This document shows, one piece after another, positions 60,121 through 64,000 of a stretch of 64,000 nucleotides of DNA. Where the stretch lies: assembly GCA_950106755.1 (NCBI GenBank), contig OX467082.1:32922001-32986000 (forward strand), given 5' to 3'. The stretch is from Climacium dendroides. Taxonomy: Eukaryota; Streptophyta; Bryopsida; Hypnales; Climaciaceae. The notes beneath the pieces are model-generated. The model searched no databases. It was not told the origin of the DNA and was given only the letters and a program-made list of their open reading frames with translations. The position numbers and the translations under genes were made by a program. Positions within the stretch are counted from its first letter, which is position 1, and every line of letters begins with the position of its first letter.

Positions 60121-61413
60121 TTATGGAGGACAAAGACTAAGATAGAGAGTGCTTCCAAAAAGATTCAAGGAGCCTCCGAAAAGCTCCAAAAGAAGTCTAC
60201 CACCTCGAAGAAAGTTAGAATCCGGATACTTATGCCACGTCCTGTTCGACAAATCGAACGCCATAGACCGGCCTGCGAATGAGCACAGGCAGATAGAGTT
60301 CGCCAACCCAGTGGCAACTGCAGTGGCAGCTGCAAGAGCATCACATTCAGTGTCTAAGTAAACCTGGCTGTAGTCGTTATCCCACATAAACCAGTTCATC
60401 ATTTCACTTCCCAACACTGATAACTGTATGTACTCCCTTCTTGCAAGGATAAACTCCACAATTTCAATAGAGTTCACTTGCATAAGAGTGTCCACGTAGT
60501 CTACACTCATGATCACACAAAATAACCGGCCATCGCTTACGACCAGCTCGAGATCCACCCACTCATCTTCAGTGTCACAAGGGACATCAATCCCATGGTC
60601 AGAAACCACACCGGTCACCTTGTTGTAAGAAACTAACCGCGCAAGCAAAGCATCACGATCAAAAATGAGGGCGTAAAATTCATCGTTTAAGATGGCTGAA
60701 GTACAGCACGACCCGTAATGTCCACTGAGAGTGTTAAGATATCCCGGGACCGCGGCAGATGTCCTCCAGCTTGCTGTCTTCGACTCGTAAATGTAAACGG
60801 CATTTAGTTGTGAGGCGTCCTCAACAAGAGTAATACAAAAGATCTCATACTCCATTGAATCCCTGTTTGTGGACATCACAACCCATTTCGGTCTTTTCGA
60901 CCATCCTGCAAAGGGCGGAAGCTGCCTGACAGTTTTTAATACAGGATTGCACACAAGGAGTGCCTCGTGCGTTCCCTGTTCACAAAAAGTTAGGCTACTA
61001 TGCTCGATGTAATACGACAAACACAGCAGCCCCCCATCAGCTGCTAGAATGGCCCTCCGCCGCCGTTCAAGGCTCCGCAAAGGCGCTCGAGGGCAATGCG
61101 CAATGATTTCCTTCTGCTCTACAAACTCGGCAAGAAAGTCCGCGCTTAGAATGAAAGACCTCTTGCTTGCGACATTCAGAACCACCCAACTCCCGGTAGA
61201 ATATTTAAGATCAACGTCAAGCTCACTAATGAGAACGTACTCTTCTGGAGATGAGGCTCGAGCATGACGTGAAGCAAAGCTGGGGTGACTTATGAATCTG
61301 TTCCAATTCTGTGAGACCGCCCTAAACCGGCACAGCGAGGCGAGTGGAAGAAACGTCGCGACCTCCTCAAGTAAATCCGAAGGAAGCTTCTCCACACTCT
61401 CTCTATCCTCCAT
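60121..61413 (-). CDS. F-box protein
   Basis: 430 residues, intronless. The N-terminal F-box at about residues 6-48 shows LPSDLLEEVATFLPLASLCR, then FRAVSQNWNRFI, the classic LP..LL..V...LP..SL.R.R.V...W pattern that binds SKP1. The rest is a single large domain typical of plant F-box-associated or kelch-like proteins, with β-strand-type segments such as GGLLCLSYY, LLVCNPVLKTVRQLPP, SWRTSAAVPG and MAFDLSNRTWHKYPDS. It should act as the substrate receptor of an SCF ubiquitin ligase; the substrate is unknown. The start at 61413 begins MEDRESVEKLP, the normal distance before an F-box. Confidence 0.9.
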   Translation of the reverse strand: MEDRESVEKLPSDLLEEVATFLPLASLCRFRAVSQNWNRFISHPSFASRHARASSPEEYVLISELDVDLKYSTGSWVVLNVASKRSFILSADFLAEFVEQKEIIAHCPRAPLRSLERRRRAILAADGGLLCLSYYIEHSSLTFCEQGTHEALLVCNPVLKTVRQLPPFAGWSKRPKWVVMSTNRDSMEYEIFCITLVEDASQLNAVYIYESKTASWRTSAAVPGYLNTLSGHYGSCCTSAILNDEFYALIFDRDALLARLVSYNKVTGVVSDHGIDVPCDTEDEWVDLELVVSDGRLFCVIMSVDYVDTLMQVNSIEIVEFILARREYIQLSVLGSEMMNWFMWDNDYSQVYLDTECDALAAATAVATGLANSICLCSFAGRSMAFDLSNRTWHKYPDSNFLRGGRLLLELFGGSLNLFGSTLYLSLCPP

Positions 61414-63190
61414 GACAATGCTCTGACGCTGAATCGTACTTGACGGTGGCCTACTGGCCTTGCTCGTGCTTCAGAATACGCTCCCTAGCGATTCCTTATG
61501 CTACATCACAAGACAGCGAGTTAGCTGTAGATCACACATTTGACAGGTACGTCTGACTGTTGCTAAAATTTCTCTGCAACTACATTTCTGCAATCTCCCA
61601 AGACCGGCAAAGAACAGGATTGCTGCATCCTCGTACACATTCAGATCTCTTCAGCAATACACGTCAGGATTCGGTTAGATTCAAAAATACTTGGGAGATC
61701 GTTAATACAAGTTAATGAATATAATATGGCCGGGCTAACACCTCCTACAATACAACCCCCCCACCCCTTTCAAAAATATACCAAAAACGTCCAGCGATGA
61801 TGCAAATCGATCGAAAACATGGAAAAGATGAAATATTCGATCGTATATTTCTCAGTCGATCGGAAACATGGGAAACACGAGAAATATATGAGAGTATGTT
61901 AACAACAGAAAATCCCGTAGAAGGTACTACTGTTTGCATCCATTGCTGCACAACTTGCTGATTCCAAGTACATACAGCGTCACCGGAGCGAAATTCGGTC
62001 ATTACTCAAGATGTGCTGAAGCGTCTCTAGGTAGGAAACCAAGCGAACTAAGAGAATTATAACTGTACACAGACCTTAAAGCCTCGTTTTCGTCGTCCAA
62101 TTCTCAACAGAAACCCTAACAAGTGCAGGTATGTGCGTCTTGAGATATGTGCCTCATAACCTGGAAATGTTAGTTAAGATGCAACAGGCACCGCTGGAAA
62201 CTTCAGTCAACACCATTGTGAATTTCAAATTTGTACACTTAAAACTTGAATCCACACAACATAATCCCTGATTGAAACCGCAAAAGCCATCAATAAGCTC
62301 CACAGAGCCGATCTGCTCACCGGTCCAAACGAGCTTCCACAGTCACACGAAGAAGAGCGGCGTCCTCAAATCACCGAGGGCATGGCTGGAACCAGATTCA
62401 TAATTATGCAGTTACAGAATTGATCGAGAAATGAAGAAAAAGAATCGCTTCGGATTCCAAAGAAAAAGAAACGTCAACAGCTCCAAATTCCCCGCCAAAT
62501 TCTGCCTCTGTTCAGAACTTGGCCTTTCCCATTATCAATCTGCAGACGACAGCCCAGGTCTCAGATCCAATAACAGCTTACCACAATTCTACCTCGATCT
62601 CAATCAGGTAGATGTGCTCAACCCAGGATCAAAGTGCATTTGTTCATATAAAAATAAGAAGCGTACATTGTGATGGGATATATAGTGTTGCCAAGCATAC
62701 CGTGCCTCTCCAGACAAAATTAGCAGCGATCTCTGAGCAAAGTTTGCGTTTCACTACTACAGATTTTTTCGGGAATCAATCACTTCTCTGCCCAGTTATC
62801 GCTTCAGAGTCTGTACGCGGTTCACCTGTAGTCTGTTGTTGGAATAAAGATGATTCAAGAGAATTGAAGCATACACCTTATCATCCATCGAGGAGACACC
62901 TCTACAGATTTTCTTCCAAAACTCCACTATACAAGGTGCACTTAGTGATAGCAAATGAATAGAGCCCTGAAATGCGGATGGAGTACAATGTGCGGCGAGA
63001 CAATACTCGTTCATAAGTTTACTACATCAAGAATCTTCGGGAATTTAAATTATGCATGAAATTACCCATCAAGCAGACTTACTTACAGGAAGTTCATCAA
63101 GAGGAAGCAGCGACTGCTCAGCATTTGCAATTTCGAGAACCAAAGGAATCTTGTTGAGAACTGGCTCCAAAAGGTACAGTGCATGGTGTC
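61414..63190 (-). promoter_or_regulatory. Upstream region of the F-box gene and spacer
   Basis: Composition is gene-like up to about 62650. On the minus strand TTAGGGTTTCTG at about 62115 resembles plant 5' leader sequence, so a leader intron between there and 61413 is possible. Frames at 61745-62002, 62431-62673 and 62612-62962 show no domains. A palindromic ATCGATCGAAAACATGG / CGATCGGAAACATGG pair lies at about 61805-61872. Confidence 0.3.
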
Positions 63191-63456
63191 ACTCCAAGGT
63201 GCAGCCTGTGCAGTTTCGTGAAGGCATCCCACCTGAGCACCAGGGTCTCATCTACTCAGGGAAGATGCCCGGCCGCACTCTCGCCGACTACCACGTGCAG
63301 AGTGACACCACTTTGCACGTGGTGATGCGCTTGCTAGTGAGGATGCAGGTGTTCGTGAAGAATTTGAGTGGAAAGACGCTGATGATAGACGTGGATTTGA
63401 GGAGGGAAACGGTGTTGGACGTGAAGAAGGTGATCGAGGAGAGGCTGAAACATTAA
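63191..63456 (+). pseudogene. Broken copy of the double ubiquitin-like gene
   Basis: Recognisable from residue 28 of the intact protein at 51950-52474: SKV...[32 protein letters not shown], then MQVFVKNLSGKTL and VLDVKKVIEER. Breaks seen: the first 27 codons and start are missing; a short insertion (about 3 codons) lies before FREG; the Q-M-E-D-D region is shortened; the whole Gly-Gly end and linker between the domains is deleted. About 27 bases are lost after VIEER, and a TAA follows three codons later. The rest of domain 2 is barely traceable. The frame continuing upstream to 63052 is unrelated sequence. Confidence 0.88.
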
Positions 63457-64000
63457 CTTGATGAAGTGTTGTCGGCACTAGAATTCGGTGCCTCACGCAT
63501 TTTTAAGGGATAAAATTTGAATTCTTCCTTCTATAGTCAAATTGCTGCAAAGTTTGTCATGTGATGTTTGATCCAAAGATTGCTCTGAAATCTCTCATTG
63601 TGTTAGAGAGCCGGTTTCCCTTTCAAGAGATTTTAGATGGCCTTTGGCATTCTTTATTCACAATATTGGATTCACAATATTGGATTCAAAAAGATAGTTT
63701 CCCAGAAGGTCAAAACATGGTTCATACATATGGAGATGCTTAATTACAAGAATTTGATATTCACATCTTTATAATCAATGTTCTTCATAAAAATTATGTA
63801 TGTCTTTAGTTTCTATGATGACAATCAAGATTATCAAATATGTAGAATCTTTAACCATTCCATGGAAAGGTCACTAGGATATGGAGTTTAAACATTCAAA
63901 TTATGTGGTTTGTAATTTTCTCTAGGATATGGAGTTTAAACATTCAAATCATATCATGTTTGTAATTTTCTTTAAGATATGAAGTTTAACCCCTAAAGGA
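63457..64000. other. AT-rich spacer, ends at a TTAACCCCTAAAGG terminus
   Basis: Contains a 40-60-bp imperfect direct repeat (TAGGATATGGAGTTTAAACA at about 63877 and 63924). The window stops on TTAACCCCTAAAGGA (63986-64000), the terminus of the dispersed family, so an element of that family may begin just beyond the edge. Confidence 0.5.

Noticed and set aside
63052..63190. N-terminal extension of the ubiquitin-like pseudogene frame.
   Set aside because: No similarity to ubiquitin or to the intact gene. The frame is simply open by chance upstream of the remnant.

Overview
The window is nuclear DNA from a eukaryote, almost certainly a land plant. It has a plant-type histone H4, a spliced gene with GT-AG introns, an RMA-like RING protein, a plant-type F-box protein, a PSMD5-type ARM-repeat protein and a protein whose C-terminal half matches the plant 'CUE protein' family. 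Genes are sparse (about seven in 64 kb). They sit as GC-richer islands in very AT-rich DNA full of small non-autonomous DNA transposons (MITEs) and tandem repeats. I saw no intact LTR retrotransposon or transposase. The mix of mostly intronless genes and MITE-rich spacers would fit a non-seed plant (moss, lycophyte or fern), but the sequence alone does not prove this.

Layout: 0.13-0.83 kb, 163-bp tandem repeats. 1.16-2.7 kb, a CUE-family homologue that lacks its CUE domain, with a likely 5'UTR intron. 4-21 kb, repeat-rich spacer with several terminal-inverted-repeat elements and one possible small gene at 12.6 kb on the minus strand. 21.4-23.0 kb, PSMD5-like proteasome assembly chaperone. 24.9-27.4 kb, a five-exon coiled-coil gene that I do not recognise and whose reading frame can be rebuilt through all four introns. 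28.4-28.7 kb, histone H4 on the minus strand, with a duplicated remnant of its own 3' end just downstream and a MITE just upstream. 29-43 kb, repeat spacer with a three-unit tandem array of an inverted-repeat element at 38.4-41.0 kb. 43.5-44.2 kb, a RING E3 related to RMA/RNF5 but without the membrane anchor. 44-51 kb, MITE-rich spacer. 51.95-52.5 kb, a protein of two ubiquitin-like domains, followed by four degenerate tandem copies of a roughly 0.3-kb sequence. 54 kb, two compact MITEs. 57.7-59.5 kb, compound satellite-like DNA. 60.1-61.4 kb, an F-box protein on the minus strand. 63.2-63.5 kb, a broken copy of the double ubiquitin-like gene.

Functionally, five of the seven confidently called genes belong by family to the ubiquitin-proteasome system: CUE-family, PSMD5, RING E3, double ubiquitin-like protein and F-box. 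A sixth locus is a pseudogene of one of them. They are not an operon and lie on both strands, so this may be coincidence in a gene-poor region. It is still the most striking theme of the window. The second theme is that at least two MITE families can be defined here by their own termini: TA-flanked AAGGTAG elements and elements ending TTAA/CCCCTAAAG.
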